Assembly (NCBI GenBank): GCA_015229005.1
Contig: JADGCL010000024.1
Location: 1 to 41,699 of the forward strand
Reading direction: 5' to 3'
Length of the DNA: 41,699 bases
Origin: Magnetococcales bacterium
Lineage (GTDB): Bacteria > Pseudomonadota > Magnetococcia > Magnetococcales > JADGCL01
Shown one piece after another: positions 32,059 to 41,699 of this stretch (position 1 is the stretch's first letter; each line of letters begins with the position of its first letter). The notes under the pieces are model-generated. The model saw only the letters and a list, made by a program, of their open reading frames with translations, was not told where the DNA came from and ran no database searches. A program made the translations under genes and the position numbers.

Positions 32059-32277
32059 ATGGATGCGAAATTCAAAGAATACAAGATCGCGCATATCGTT
32101 GAAGGTGGTTTGGGCACCATTTTTCTCGGCGCATCCGGTCTGCCCCTGCAAAAACTGGAGGCCGAACTCAACCGTCAGGCCGCCGATGGCTGGCAGATGG
32201 TGTTTCAGGTCATCGAGAAAAAACGGTTTTTCCTGTTCTGGGAGCGCGAGGCGGTAATCGTCACACTGGGCCGGTAA
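32059..32277 (+). CDS. DUF4177-like small protein
   Basis: 72 residues from ATG 32059, preceded by AGGGAG at a six-base spacing. The sequence KFKEYKIAHIVEGG, LPLQKLEAELNRQAADGWQ and a C-terminal strand pair with AVIVTLGR resembles DUF4177, a small alpha/beta fold of unknown function. The in-frame open region upstream (from 31801) could extend it to 158 residues, but has no recognisable homology. It is convergent with the chemoreceptor gene, 26 bp apart, and sits in lower-GC DNA than the rest of the window. Confidence 0.65.
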   Translation: MDAKFKEYKIAHIVEGGLGTIFLGASGLPLQKLEAELNRQAADGWQMVFQVIEKKRFFLFWEREAVIVTLGR

Positions 32278-32303
32278 CGCATGCGGAAGGTTGATCTTAT
32301 CTT

Positions 32304-34766
32304 TTATTGACTTTGTTTTGATACCGGTCGATCTGGGGTCCGGGCCGTCCATAGGGCGCCGAAGAGGTGGTCGAGCGCGACGCCGTAGGCATCCCTGGCC
32401 GCCTTCAGGTCAGGGTAGAGGGCTTGGCCTGCGGCAGTTTCCTTCCTGCGGATTTTCTCCTGGATCTGGCCGACCAGCTCCAGATAATGCCCACGCGCGG
32501 CGAGAGCGGTGACCACCCCGGGATGCGACCGATGGGCCGCCCCTTCGGTTTCGAGCCAATCGGGAAAGGATCCCTTGCCCGGGTCGGGGGATATGAGTTC
32601 CGGTTCCAGGCTGGTAAAGGATTCCTGGAGCCGGATGGCCCATTTGAAATCGTCGCCCTTGAAGAGCTCCAGGTCGAAGGGGGGGGCTCCGACCTCGAGG
32701 TTGCCGTGAGCGGCCTCGATGCCGTCGGCCACCCCGCGCAGGGAGTCGACGATATCGTCCAGAGAGAGGGCAAGGTTGAGGACCTCCTCGGTCAAGCGGT
32801 GGGAGTCGGCCATGTTGTCCCGGACCACTCCGGAAATGGATTCGGTTTTTTGGGCGAATTCCAGCAGGTCGAGGACCACCTGCCGTACCCGGTTGGCATT
32901 GGCGGTGATCCGTCCACCGCCGGCGGCGGCCTCCCGGGTCAGTCTGGCCACGGTATCATTGCCACCGGCGACGGTGGCGGCTGCGGCAGCGGTCTGGCCG
33001 GCGGCGTCGAGGATGCCGGAGGCCTCGCGCCGCAGCCGGTCGGTCTCCTGAAAGACCCCCTGGGAGGAGGTCTCGATTCGGGAGATGGCCTGGTTCTGAA
33101 ACTCGACCGCCTGCAGGATATCGCGGTTGGCCTCCTCGATCTGGCTGGCCGCCCGGGTCATGTCGGCGATGGCCCCGGAGGCGTTGCCGGCCTGGAGTTG
33201 GAGGTCGCCGATCATGCGGGTCACCTGTTGCGCGGCCTGGTCCGTCTTGAGGGCCAGTTCGCGAACTTCGCGGGCGACGGCGACGAAACCACGTCCCTGC
33301 TCCCCGGCCTTGTCGGCCTCGATGGCGGCGTTGATGGCGACCATCTGGCTGATCTGGGTGATGTGACCGATGATCTTCGAGATTTCACTGATACGAGAGG
33401 CCGCGAGACGCATCGATTCCATGACCTGCTCGGCCTGGCCGGCATTGTGACTGGTGGCCAGGGCGGCCTTCATGGCCCTGCTGCTGCGGGTCTGCACCAG
33501 GCCGGTGGCGCTCTTCAATTCCCTGGCGGCATCGGCCATTCCGGAGACGGAGGCATTGACCTGATCGAAGCCGCGGTTGACGCGATCCGCCCGATCGGCG
33601 GCCTCGTCGGCCAGGGTAGCCATCCGCTGGACCTCCCGGGAGGTCACGGCCGAGGTTTCGGCGATGGTGGTGATGTTTCCGGCCAGCTCGCCCATGGCGG
33701 CGGCGACGCCGTCGACGTCGACGGAGGCCTCGCCGAGGGCCACGCGCAAGGATTGGACCTCGCCCGCCAGGGTGCGGTTCAGGGCAGCAACGTTGCCGGC
33801 GATCTGCTGCGCGTGGTTGGAACCGGTGAGGAGCTTGACCTTGATTTCCAGCGCACTGCGCAGGGTCACGAAGAGGTTGGCGGCGCTCATCATGGCGGCG
33901 CGGATATGGGTGGTCAGGTTTTCGGCCATCTGGTTGACGCTGAGGCCGATGCGATCCATCTCATCGGGCGAATGCCTGGTGATGGTAAGATGGGAACGCA
34001 GATTGCCTGCGGCGATGGTATGGATGCCGGCCTCGATCCGGGTCATCGGGCGATCGATGGCGTGTTTGAGGAGAGCGCGGAGCAGGCCGAGGAATACGAG
34101 GAGGGCAACGGCCAGAGTGGTCGCTCCCTGGATACGTGCCAGGAGGATGCGTTCGTCCACCAACGCCAGCGAGGTGGTCAGCAGCACCACGCCCCGTACC
34201 GACGGCGTCCGACCATGGCAACGGGCACACTCCTTGGTATTGCGGATGGGTGCCAGAAAGGTGAGGCTTCGCTCTCCGTTTTCCGGATTGATTTCACTGG
34301 CAAGGGTGATGATCCTGGGATCGGCGACGACGCTTTTCAGCCCCTCGTGGTCGGCGGCCAACACCCGGTTTTCGCTCTCCCGGGGCCGGGGGAGGAACTC
34401 CTCTTCGCCGATGCGGCGGTTGACCTCGGCGATGGTTTTGTTGTCGCGAAAGGCCTCCAGGCCGTCGGTACGCATGATGATGAGGGAATCAAGCCCCTCG
34501 ACCTTCTTGATTTCCTCGGCATATCGGTGGGCAACATCGGCATAACCGGCCAGCATGATGGCCTGGAGACCCTGGCTGACCGATTCGGCCAATTTGGTGT
34601 GGATGGCCTCGCTCTGGAGAAGGAGGCTTGCCTCGAGGCTGCGGATGCTCAGGAGACTCATGGAGGCCAGACTGAGCGAACCGAGGAGACCGACGACCAG
34701 GAGTACCCTCCTGCCAATGGAGCGGCGGAAGGAGTCGAACAGCCGGGATCGAATCCATTCGGTCAT
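32304..34766 (-). CDS. Methyl-accepting chemotaxis protein with c-type-heme sensor domain
   Basis: 820 residues from ATG 34766; a longer frame would begin in a palindrome. TM1 spans 19-41, then a periplasmic domain (about 45-225) resembling DUF3365/Tll0287-like sensors with a heme-attachment motif C180-A-R-C183-H184, then TM2 (226-247), HAMP, and a long cytoplasmic helical bundle whose tip reads MVAINAAIEADKAGEQGRGF, the chemoreceptor hairpin that contacts CheA/CheW. The C terminus (about 695-790: DFKWAIRL, PDWLE, HPGVVTALAARGHYLEL) resembles a CZB zinc-binding domain but seems to lack the first His and the Cys ligand. Covalent heme suggests redox or gas (O2, NO, CO) sensing. No che genes are adjacent except the CheX-like gene at 23200. 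Confidence 0.92.
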   Translation of the reverse strand: MTEWIRSRLFDSFRRSIGRRVLLVVGLLGSLSLASMSLLSIRSLEASLLLQSEAIHTKLAESVSQGLQAIMLAGYADVAHRYAEEIKKVEGLDSLIIMRTDGLEAFRDNKTIAEVNRRIGEEEFLPRPRESENRVLAADHEGLKSVVADPRIITLASEINPENGERSLTFLAPIRNTKECARCHGRTPSVRGVVLLTTSLALVDERILLARIQGATTLAVALLVFLGLLRALLKHAIDRPMTRIEAGIHTIAAGNLRSHLTITRHSPDEMDRIGLSVNQMAENLTTHIRAAMMSAANLFVTLRSALEIKVKLLTGSNHAQQIAGNVAALNRTLAGEVQSLRVALGEASVDVDGVAAAMGELAGNITTIAETSAVTSREVQRMATLADEAADRADRVNRGFDQVNASVSGMADAARELKSATGLVQTRSSRAMKAALATSHNAGQAEQVMESMRLAASRISEISKIIGHITQISQMVAINAAIEADKAGEQGRGFVAVAREVRELALKTDQAAQQVTRMIGDLQLQAGNASGAIADMTRAASQIEEANRDILQAVEFQNQAISRIETSSQGVFQETDRLRREASGILDAAGQTAAAAATVAGGNDTVARLTREAAAGGGRITANANRVRQVVLDLLEFAQKTESISGVVRDNMADSHRLTEEVLNLALSLDDIVDSLRGVADGIEAAHGNLEVGAPPFDLELFKGDDFKWAIRLQESFTSLEPELISPDPGKGSFPDWLETEGAAHRSHPGVVTALAARGHYLELVGQIQEKIRRKETAAGQALYPDLKAARDAYGVALDHLFGALWTARTPDRPVSKQSQ

Positions 34767-34781
34767 GCGCTCTTCTTTGCA

Positions 34782-34825
34782 CAGGCTGTCGAAAAAGTCC
34801 ACGGACGGACTTTTTCGACAGCCTG
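34782..34825. repeat. Perfect 19-bp inverted repeat related to hairpin C
   Basis: Arms 34782-34800 (CAGGCTGTCGAAAAAGTCC) and 34807-34825 enclose a 6-nt loop. It lies between the stop of the REC-kinase (34854) and the start of the chemoreceptor (34766), both - strand, so it could end the upstream transcript, although the T-rich run is inside the stem. The core matches the palindrome at 26214-26245. Confidence 0.9.
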
Positions 34826-34853
34826 CCGGAACATCGGTTCTTCGACGGTCCGC

Positions 34854-35987
34854 TCAGGGTACCGATTCCGGTCCCGGCAGAGTGACGATGACGGAGGTCA
34901 GGCCGTCGATGCTGGTATCGAGGAGGATCGTTCCCCCCTGGGTTCTGGCGGAGAGCCAGGCGGAATAGGTCCCCAGACCGGTACCGCTGCCTTTGCCGGA
35001 GGTGACATACTTGTCGAAAAAACGAGCCCTGATGGCGGGGGGAACCTCTCCCGGATTCGAGATGCGGATGGTCCTCCAGCCGTTGCCGGCCAACAGTTGC
35101 ACCCGGACCTCGCTGTTGTTGCAGGAGGCCTCGATGGCGTTCAATATCAAATTGGAAAACAGGGGATAGCAGAGGAGTTTTTCCCCGATCATATAAAAAG
35201 GACCCCGACTTTCGCGGCGGTCCCCGTCGCGGATGATATTTATGGTGATGCCCTTGTGGGATGATTGTTTGCCAAGATCATTGACAACACGGGTCAGGAC
35301 TTCGTAAAGATCGAATTTTTCCGGTTTGAGTTCGTAGGTCCCGACCTCCATTTTATAAAGATCGAGCGATTTGTTGATCATGTCCAGCATGCAGTGTCCG
35401 CTTCTTTCGGCCATTTTCAGGAGGGACAACTGTTCCTGCGTCAGATTCTCCTCGTCCATCAGGGCCTGGGGAACCCCCAGCATCACCGACAGGGGGCCTT
35501 TGAGGTCGTGACGGGACATGCGTTCCATGTCTTCGCGGATCTTGATGAACTGCTCCAATTCGGTATTTCTTTTGGCGAGATCCTTCTGGGCCCTGTGGGA
35601 CAGAACCGTGTTCCGGGAACGGGAGAGGACGATCGATGGATTGCTGGGTTTGCGGATGAAATCGACCGCGCCGAGTTGCAGCCCGATGTCTTCGTCGTCA
35701 TAGCTGTCCTTGGCCGACAGGAAGATGATCGGGATGTGCGAGGTAGCCGGGTTGTTCTTGAGTTCGCCGCAGACCTCATAACCGTTCATCCCCGGCATGG
35801 CGATGTCGAGGAGGATGAGATCGACCTCCCCTGCGGCGGCGATTCTCAGGGCGTCCTTGCCGCCCGTGGCCACCTTTATGGAAAAATGGTGGTCGAGCGC
35901 GGCCCTGATGATATCGATCTGTTCGGGTTGATCGTCGACCAGCAGTACGGTCGCATCCATCGGGGTATCCTGCTCTGAATTGACCAT
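34854..35987 (-). CDS. REC-histidine kinase (RHDLK-type), soluble
   Basis: 377 residues from ATG 35987 (MVNSEQDTP), with GGAG eight bases upstream. The REC domain has LLDIAMPGMNG and DFIRKP; a coiled connector precedes HisKA with the RMSRHDLKGPL box, then HATPase with NLILNAIEAS and GTGLGTYSAW. As in the paralogue at 18473, the adenine-contact motif is SNPGEVP with Asn instead of Asp. No membrane segment is seen. It lies 73 bp downstream of the four-PAS hybrid kinase on the same strand and probably belongs to its transcript. The DNA here is somewhat lower in GC and richer in Asn and Lys codons than in the 18473 copy, so the two have diverged for some time. Confidence 0.92.
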   Translation of the reverse strand: MVNSEQDTPMDATVLLVDDQPEQIDIIRAALDHHFSIKVATGGKDALRIAAAGEVDLILLDIAMPGMNGYEVCGELKNNPATSHIPIIFLSAKDSYDDEDIGLQLGAVDFIRKPSNPSIVLSRSRNTVLSHRAQKDLAKRNTELEQFIKIREDMERMSRHDLKGPLSVMLGVPQALMDEENLTQEQLSLLKMAERSGHCMLDMINKSLDLYKMEVGTYELKPEKFDLYEVLTRVVNDLGKQSSHKGITINIIRDGDRRESRGPFYMIGEKLLCYPLFSNLILNAIEASCNNSEVRVQLLAGNGWRTIRISNPGEVPPAIRARFFDKYVTSGKGSGTGLGTYSAWLSARTQGGTILLDTSIDGLTSVIVTLPGPESVP

Positions 35988-36060
35988 GGTCGCCACTCCC
36001 TGCCGAAGGTAAGCGTTCACCCAGGTACAGAACCAGGATCCTTGATCGGATTGACCGAGA

Positions 36061-39000
36061 TCAACGATCCAGCCGGATCCCTTCTTCGACGCTCCAGTCA
36101 CGGAAATGGGCCAGTCCGGCGTCGAAATCGTAGGCCCCGAGCGCCTTCCGAATGGACTGCAACCTTTGCCGGCGTCTGTTGCCTTGAGCCAGGGGAGCGA
36201 TTTCGTCGACCACTTTTTCCACGGCGCAGTCGGAGCCGCGAAGATACGCCACGGCTTTCCGGAACAAGGGTTCCAGGAGTTCCGGTCCCACATCGCCCTC
36301 TCCCGAATCCGGCTGGTCCGGCGAGCGGTCCAGGTCCGGGAATGCCGCACGAATGGTGGCCTCGACCCGGGCCAGTTCGCGATCCAAAGTGGCCAACGCT
36401 TCCGATGATTCGCCAGTATGTTCCCGGGATTTTGCACGACGTTCAAGGTCCTCGGCCAGGGTCGCCAACCTTCGGGCTCCAACCGTGGCGGAAACTCCCT
36501 TCAGGGCGTGGGCCACCGCCTCAAGGGCGCCGAGTTCACCCTCTTCCCAATGGCGTCGCAGCCGCCGGGAGGTCTCCTCCAGGTTGGCGGCAAATTTGAC
36601 AAGAACCTTTTGGTACAAACCCATGTTGCCGCCCAAGTGCCGCAACCCGGTGGCGACCTCGATCCCGGGAAGGGGAGGCAGTCCGGGGAGGGGGTCGACT
36701 CCCACCGCAGGCGCCGACGCGGCAGGCGGTGAGGGAGCGGACTCGGGGTTGCGACTTATCCACCGGGAGAGGACGGTGTACAACTCCTTGACGACGACAG
36801 GTTTGGCGATATGGCCATTCATGCCGGCCTCCAGACAGCGCTCCCGATCCTCGACCATGGCGTTGGCGGTCATGGCGATGATAGGCAACTCCTCCGGACC
36901 TTTCTCCAGACGTATCCGTCGCGCAGCCTCCAGCCCGTCCATGACCGGCATCTGGACATCCATCAGGACGCAGTCGAACACGCCTTCCCTCAACAGGCCA
37001 AGCACCTCCACGCCATTGTTGGCGATGGTGACGTGGAGGCCCATCTGCTCCAACAGCTCCCGCGCCACCTGCTGATTGATCTCGTTGTCCTCGGCCAGGA
37101 GAATATGGGAGTATTCGAGCCTGTCCATTGTGTGATCATACTCCTGGTGTCGAGATCGATTCGGTTCCGTCAGGCCGAAGAGCGCCATGATGGCGTCGAA
37201 GAGCGGCGATGCCATGACCGGCTTCATCAGGAATCCGTCGGCGAGTCCCGGATCCTGGCCGCCGGTCTTGACCTCCTGAGGATCGCACCCCGCCATCAGG
37301 ATCACACGCGGTCTCTTTTCCGCCGATGCCGACGATTGAATCTGCCCGATGGTCTCCAGACCATCCATGGGCGACATTTTCCAGTCGATCAACACCAGCC
37401 CGAAGGGGGAGCCTGCGAGATCGCCCGCCGCCAGCTCGGCCAGGGCTTCCCGACCGCCGCCGACACCGACGGGCCGGCATCCCAGCGCCTCCAGAAGGCG
37501 GCACTGGACCTCCCTGGCGGTGGCATTGTCGTCGGCCACGAGAACGCTGAGACCTTGAAGGGGCTGGGGGAGAACGGGGACCAGGGGGAGCGCCGAGTCG
37601 GTGGCGCCGAAGCTGGCGGTGAAGGTGAAGCGACTCCCCTCCCCGGGGCGGCTGTCTACGCCGATCTCGCCCCCCATCATCTCGACCAGGCGTTTGCTGA
37701 TGACCAGCCCGAGACCGGTGCCCCCATACTTCCGGGTCGTCGAGGAGTCGCCCTGGGAAAAATCCTGAAACAGATTGGGCAACTGTTCCGGGGCAATGCC
37801 GATGCCGGTGTCCTGCACGACGAAACGCAGGAAGCACTGCTGGTCGCCCACACGGACGACCTCTATCCGCAACACCACTTCGCCCTGCTGGGTGAATTTG
37901 ACGGCGTTGCCGACCAGGTTGGTGATGACCTGGGACAACCTGCCGGGGTCTCCCACGAGGCTGGAGGGGACCTCTTCGGCACGATCGATGATGAATTCGA
38001 TTCCGTTCTTGTCGGCCTCGAACATGATGATCGAGGCGACATTGCCGAGGAGGGCCTCGAAAGAAAACTCGACCCGTTCCAGCTCCAGCCGCCCGGCCTC
38101 GATCTTGGAAAAGTCCAGCACATCGTTGATGATCGACAGTAAAAAATTGGCGCTGACGTTGATCTTGTTGAGATAATCCCTCTGCTGCCCGGTCAATCCG
38201 GTCCGGAGACAGAGGTTGGTCATCCCGATCACGGCATTGAGGGGCGTGCGAATCTCATGGCTCATGGTGGCGAGGAACCCGCTCTTGGCGCGGGTAGCCG
38301 CTTCGGCCAGCCTCTTGGCCTGGACCAGGCTCAGCTCGGTGTTCTTGGCCTTCGTGACATCGTGCAGGACGAAGATCAGCCATTCCACCTCCCCCCACTG
38401 GTCCTTGATCGGGTACAAGGTCCAGTCCCAATAGGTGACGCCCCATTCGGGATGGTCCCGGAATTCGAACGGTTTGGCGGTGACGGCGTGAAATTCTCCG
38501 CTCTTGACGACCTGCCGGAAGATGGCCTCGTTTTCCGGGTGCGGAAAGAGGTCGAAGTGGTTCCTGCCGGGAAAGAAGTCCGGATCCTGTGCAGCGGCGG
38601 CGGCGTAGGATTTGTTCACCCGGATGAAATTGAAATCCCGGTCAAGAAAGCAGATCGCAAGATGGGCGGTATCGAACAAGGTTTCGAGGAAACTGGTCGA
38701 TTTTCGCAACGCCTCTTCCGTCTGCTTCCGCCTGCCGATATCCCGGAAGGCCACCACGGTCCCGCGGACGGCCCCGTTCCGGACGATGTTCGACAGGACG
38801 ATGGAGACCGGAAAACAGCTCCCGTCCCGGTGCCAGAACCACTCCTCCGTCTGGGTGGAGACCCCGGGCTGCTGCATCATCGTCTTCAGGACACAGGCCG
38901 AGAAAGGATAGGGCGAACCATCAGGATACGAATGGTGGAACAGGGCATGGGATTCCTTTCCGATCACCTCGTCTTCCCCCCACCCCAGAAGTTGCAGGGC

Positions 39001-40176
39001 GGTCGGGTTGATGAAGGTGATCCGTCCTTCGAGGTCCGTCACATAGAGTCCCTCGGCCAGGGTTGAGGAGATCTCCCACAGTTGTTGCTCATTCTCGCGC
39101 AGGACCGATTCGATCCGCTTCTGTTCGGTGATATCCGTCGAGACCCCGCTCAAACCCCAGATGGTCCCCTGGGCATCGTAGAGCGGACGCTTGGCCTCCA
39201 GATAGACCCGCTCCTTGCCGCCGGCCCCGATGGGGGCCACGACCACCTCCTCGGAGGTGGTTTCCCCCTGCTCCAGAACGCGCCTGTCGATGGTCGCCAA
39301 CCGCTCCAGGGCATCGCCCGGGGCGAAGAAGCGCTCATCGCCCAAGCCGACCAGTTCCTCCGCGGAACATTGAAAAAGTTCCAAGGTCAGGCGGTTCGCG
39401 TATTGATAGCGTCGCCGGCTGTCCTTGATGTAGACGTAGGCATTGATGTCATCCATGATGTCGGAGAACCGTTTGTTCTTCTCCAACTCCCGCTGCAACG
39501 ACAGTTCGACCAGTTTGCGTTCGGTTATGTCGGCATGGGTGCCGATGACGCGCAACGGTTTGCCGATCGGGTCGGAATTGACGATCATGCCTCGCGCCAG
39601 GACCCATTTCCACGTCCCGTCCCTGCACAGGAGACGGTGTTCATTGCGGAAGATGGGGGTCCCGCCGTCGAGGTGGGCCTGCACGGCGGCCAGGGTTTCC
39701 TCCCTGTCCTCGGGATGGATGCGTTTTTCCCACTCGTCGAAACCGTTGCCGATCTCGGTTTCCGTGTACCCGAGCATTTCCTTCCAGCGTCTGGAGAAGT
39801 AGATCGTTCCGGTCGAGAGGTCCCAGTCCATGAGACCGTCTCCCGGACCGTCGATGGCGACCTTCCAACGGAATTGGCTTTCCTGCAATTCGAGCGTCAT
39901 GAGCCTGGCCATGCGGATCGCCCGTTGCCGGCCATGGACCAGAAGCCAGACCAGAATAAACAGAACGATGCTGCCGAGGGTACCCGTGTACAGGATGGAT
40001 ACGGACAGGCGGGTCTCCGGGGTGGCGCCGACCTCTGCCGTATGGAGGCCGCCGGTCACGACCAACCCGACCGCCAATATCCCCCAGGGAAGCGAGACCG
40101 GCAACCACTTCGCCAGAAATTCCCTGCCGGGGAACTTCCCGGGTTGTCCCTCTTCCGGCCTGCCGCCAGGGCTCAC
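36061..40176 (-). CDS. Four-PAS hybrid histidine kinase (REC, REC, HPt)
   Basis: 1371 residues, GTG start in a 4-bp overlap with the upstream kinase gene. It has two membrane segments (27-47 and 62-84) with only a very short periplasmic loop, so sensing is probably cytoplasmic or within the membrane. PAS1 (100-216), PAS2 (236-356), PAS3 (363-483) and PAS4 (493-616) follow, several ending in DITE-type PAC motifs; then HisKA (H640), HATPase (739-856), REC1 (D931 in LIDWKMS), REC2 (D1073 in LMDVQMP), HPt (H1223 in AHALKG) and the C-terminal tail with YDFDAG (1293-1369). All relay residues are present. It shares its catalytic architecture and tail with the kinases at 2874, 8885 and 12456, showing two separate loci of one expanded family. 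Confidence 0.94.
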   Translation of the reverse strand: MSPGGRPEEGQPGKFPGREFLAKWLPVSLPWGILAVGLVVTGGLHTAEVGATPETRLSVSILYTGTLGSIVLFILVWLLVHGRQRAIRMARLMTLELQESQFRWKVAIDGPGDGLMDWDLSTGTIYFSRRWKEMLGYTETEIGNGFDEWEKRIHPEDREETLAAVQAHLDGGTPIFRNEHRLLCRDGTWKWVLARGMIVNSDPIGKPLRVIGTHADITERKLVELSLQRELEKNKRFSDIMDDINAYVYIKDSRRRYQYANRLTLELFQCSAEELVGLGDERFFAPGDALERLATIDRRVLEQGETTSEEVVVAPIGAGGKERVYLEAKRPLYDAQGTIWGLSGVSTDITEQKRIESVLRENEQQLWEISSTLAEGLYVTDLEGRITFINPTALQLLGWGEDEVIGKESHALFHHSYPDGSPYPFSACVLKTMMQQPGVSTQTEEWFWHRDGSCFPVSIVLSNIVRNGAVRGTVVAFRDIGRRKQTEEALRKSTSFLETLFDTAHLAICFLDRDFNFIRVNKSYAAAAAQDPDFFPGRNHFDLFPHPENEAIFRQVVKSGEFHAVTAKPFEFRDHPEWGVTYWDWTLYPIKDQWGEVEWLIFVLHDVTKAKNTELSLVQAKRLAEAATRAKSGFLATMSHEIRTPLNAVIGMTNLCLRTGLTGQQRDYLNKINVSANFLLSIINDVLDFSKIEAGRLELERVEFSFEALLGNVASIIMFEADKNGIEFIIDRAEEVPSSLVGDPGRLSQVITNLVGNAVKFTQQGEVVLRIEVVRVGDQQCFLRFVVQDTGIGIAPEQLPNLFQDFSQGDSSTTRKYGGTGLGLVISKRLVEMMGGEIGVDSRPGEGSRFTFTASFGATDSALPLVPVLPQPLQGLSVLVADDNATAREVQCRLLEALGCRPVGVGGGREALAELAAGDLAGSPFGLVLIDWKMSPMDGLETIGQIQSSASAEKRPRVILMAGCDPQEVKTGGQDPGLADGFLMKPVMASPLFDAIMALFGLTEPNRSRHQEYDHTMDRLEYSHILLAEDNEINQQVARELLEQMGLHVTIANNGVEVLGLLREGVFDCVLMDVQMPVMDGLEAARRIRLEKGPEELPIIAMTANAMVEDRERCLEAGMNGHIAKPVVVKELYTVLSRWISRNPESAPSPPAASAPAVGVDPLPGLPPLPGIEVATGLRHLGGNMGLYQKVLVKFAANLEETSRRLRRHWEEGELGALEAVAHALKGVSATVGARRLATLAEDLERRAKSREHTGESSEALATLDRELARVEATIRAAFPDLDRSPDQPDSGEGDVGPELLEPLFRKAVAYLRGSDCAVEKVVDEIAPLAQGNRRRQRLQSIRKALGAYDFDAGLAHFRDWSVEEGIRLDR

Positions 40177-41480
40177 CGCTTCCCCCGTTCCGCCCTGGCC
40201 GCCCGGTCGATGGCTGCCAGGAATTCCTTCTTACCGATGGGTTTGGAGAGATACTCGTCACAACCGGCGACCAGGCTCTCCTCCTGTTGGCCAAGCGAGA
40301 CCCTGGCACTGATGGCGATGATGACCATCGGTGCGCGTCCCTCCCGCTCCTCCCATCGGCGGATCTCGCGGATTGCGCTCAGACCATCCAGAAGCGGCAT
40401 CTGGAGGTCCATCAAGACGACATCGAACGCCCCTTCCCGGACCCGGGCCACGGCCTCGACACCGTCGTCGACACAGGTCAAACGGTGAGGTGTCCTCTTC
40501 AGGAAGGTCTCGAACAATATTTGGATGTTTTCGTAGTCGTCGGCGAGGAGAATGCGCAAACTCCTGGCTTCGGTCGGGGGGGCGTCGGCGGATCCTCCCT
40601 GGATCGAAGGCGGTTCCACCGGCTGCACCGGCAGGGTGAAAGTGAAGGTGCTGCCCTCTCCTTCCCGGCTCTCCACCGACAACTCTCCCCCCATCAATTC
40701 CACCAGTTTTCGGGAAATGGTCAGGCCGAGACCGGTCCCCCCATAACGGCGGTCGATGCCTGCATTGGCCTGGGTGAAACGCTCGAAGATGGGTTCCAGC
40801 TTGTTTGCGGCGATACCGACACCGCCGTCGGTGACGGAGAAGAGGATGGCGTTCGCCTGATCCCGGGGGAGTGACTCCAGGCGTGCCCGGATCTCTCCCC
40901 GGGGGGTGGACTTGATGGCGTTGCCGATCAGGTTGACGAGAACCTGGCGGATCCGTCCGTCATCCCCCAGCATGGCGTGGCGGGGGACGCCGGCCCCCAC
41001 CTCCGCCACCAGCGAGAGCCCTTTTCCGGTCGCCGCGGGTTGCATGATCCGAACCGTCTCCTCCAGGACCTCGGCGGGGAAGAAGGGCTGACTCTTCAAG
41101 GCCAGATAACCCGCTTCCATCCTCGAAAAATCCAGGACATCGTTGACGATGCTCATGAGGGCCCGTCCCGCCCGGTGCATCATCTCCACATAATGGCGTT
41201 GCTGGGGGGCCAGTTCGCTTTCCAGGAGGATGTCGCACATGCCCGCGACGACGCTCAGGGGGGTGCGGATCTCGTGGCTCATGGCCGACAGAAATTCGCT
41301 CTTGGCCCGGGTGGCGGCCTCCGCCTGCTCCTTGGCCTGCTGCAACGCCTGCAAGCGGGGGTCGCCGGCAGCCTGCGCCTCCCCGGACCGTCGACGCTGC
41401 GCGACCTCCCGATGCAGACGGGCCCTCCGGACCTGCGTTGGCCGCTGCATTCGATATCGTCTCGACCGGGGCAATGGCAT
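40173..41480 (-). CDS. Soluble histidine kinase with C-terminal REC (start uncertain)
   Basis: About 435 residues from ATG 41480, which has AGGA eight bases upstream; the frame stays open to the window end, so a longer protein cannot be excluded. Seen: a basic N terminus, coiled helix, HisKA with H69 in [11 protein letters not shown], HATPase (about 110-290, [31 protein letters not shown]) and REC (305-430) with D358 in LMDLQMP and [10 protein letters not shown]. No sensor domain is recognisable, so it may depend on a partner. Its stop overlaps the start of the four-PAS kinase by 4 bp, so the two are translationally coupled. Sequence beyond 41480 reads as Arg/Pro-rich and is not convincing coding DNA. 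Confidence 0.85.
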   Translation of the reverse strand: MPLPRSRRYRMQRPTQVRRARLHREVAQRRRSGEAQAAGDPRLQALQQAKEQAEAATRAKSEFLSAMSHEIRTPLSVVAGMCDILLESELAPQQRHYVEMMHRAGRALMSIVNDVLDFSRMEAGYLALKSQPFFPAEVLEETVRIMQPAATGKGLSLVAEVGAGVPRHAMLGDDGRIRQVLVNLIGNAIKSTPRGEIRARLESLPRDQANAILFSVTDGGVGIAANKLEPIFERFTQANAGIDRRYGGTGLGLTISRKLVELMGGELSVESREGEGSTFTFTLPVQPVEPPSIQGGSADAPPTEARSLRILLADDYENIQILFETFLKRTPHRLTCVDDGVEAVARVREGAFDVVLMDLQMPLLDGLSAIREIRRWEEREGRAPMVIIAISARVSLGQQEESLVAGCDEYLSKPIGKKEFLAAIDRAARAERGKR

Positions 41481-41631
41481 CGGCGGGTTCCTGTCGGGCA
41501 CGCAATGACCGGGAAAATCGGGACGGGAGACCGGGCATGGATGCAGTCTCCGGCACGACGGCAGGACCCCGCCGGACCGTCGCCGCAGCGACCCGGCGGG
41601 CTCTCTCCGCCGCGACGCCCCGACCCGGTCC

Positions 41632-41644
41632 GGGGGGGGGGGGG
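41632..41644. repeat. 13-base G homopolymer near the window edge
   Basis: An unbroken run of 13 G on the + strand, in the extended open frame upstream of the kinase. It could be a phase-variable tract or a sequencing/assembly artefact; it makes any start call upstream of 41480 unreliable. Confidence 0.8.
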
Positions 41645-41699
41645 CCATGCCGCCCCCCGGAACCCGGTAGCCCCCCTCCGCAAGCGGCCCCCCCGGGCC

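Noticed and set aside
41400..41556. Frameshift joining a different N terminus to the last kinase
   Set aside because: The alternative frame reads somewhat protein-like, but its third-position GC is lower than that of the chosen frame, and the chosen frame has a plausible start at 41480. The nearby G run leaves some doubt.

Overview
The window is about 41.7 kb of high-GC Gram-negative DNA. It is dominated by multidomain phosphorelay proteins: PAS, MHYT, dCache-like, HisKA, HATPase, REC and HPt modules, with HD-GYP and PP2C outputs. Together with a c-type-heme chemoreceptor, a CheX-like protein and a SulP transporter, this suggests an environmental proteobacterium with very large signalling capacity. 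The kinase style recalls Magnetococcia-like or other alpha/delta-type proteobacteria, but nothing here fixes the taxon. No rRNA, tRNA, CRISPR array or phage genes were seen.

Region 1 (3-19600, all + strand) is a signalling block of eight genes, the later ones overlapping or nearly abutting. It holds: a PAS kinase fused to a REC-kinase (5' end outside the window); an MHYT hybrid kinase; a periplasmic protein that fuses a TRAP-type (DctP) and a branched-chain-amino-acid-type (LivJ) solute-binding domain; a dCache/HAMP hybrid kinase translationally coupled to it; a REC-PAS-PAS hybrid kinase; a REC/HD-GYP c-di-GMP phosphodiesterase; a REC/PP2C (SpoIIE-type) phosphatase; and a small REC-kinase. 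Three of the kinases end in REC-REC-HPt plus a shared C-terminal tail. The stand-alone receivers belong to one REC subfamily, so HPt-to-REC phosphotransfer onto the two output proteins is the simplest reading.

Region 2 (19622-26032, - strand) is accessory and metabolic: a HepT/MntA (HEPN/MNT) toxin-antitoxin pair with a two-copy 46-bp tandem repeat upstream, a TIGR03032 protein overlapping a double-hotdog/SDR fusion enzyme, a CheX-like phosphatase, a family 2 glycosyltransferase and a SAM methyltransferase. A divergent intergenic region (26033-26283) carries three perfect hairpins in a row.

Region 3 (26284-30763, + strand) holds a SulP-STAS-cyclic-nucleotide-binding transporter, an O6-alkylguanine alkyltransferase and an AlgI-like MBOAT acyltransferase. 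Region 4 (30788-32277) is a scar-like, lower-GC patch: a broken IS66-type transposase remnant, a ParE/Phd-type toxin-antitoxin pair and a small DUF4177 protein.

Region 5 (32304-41480, - strand) returns to signalling: a chemoreceptor with a CxxCH heme motif, a second small REC-kinase, a four-PAS hybrid kinase with the same REC-REC-HPt-tail architecture, and a soluble kinase-REC protein overlapping it. The most unusual unit is the double solute-binding-protein fusion coupled to its hybrid kinase (6726-12463).
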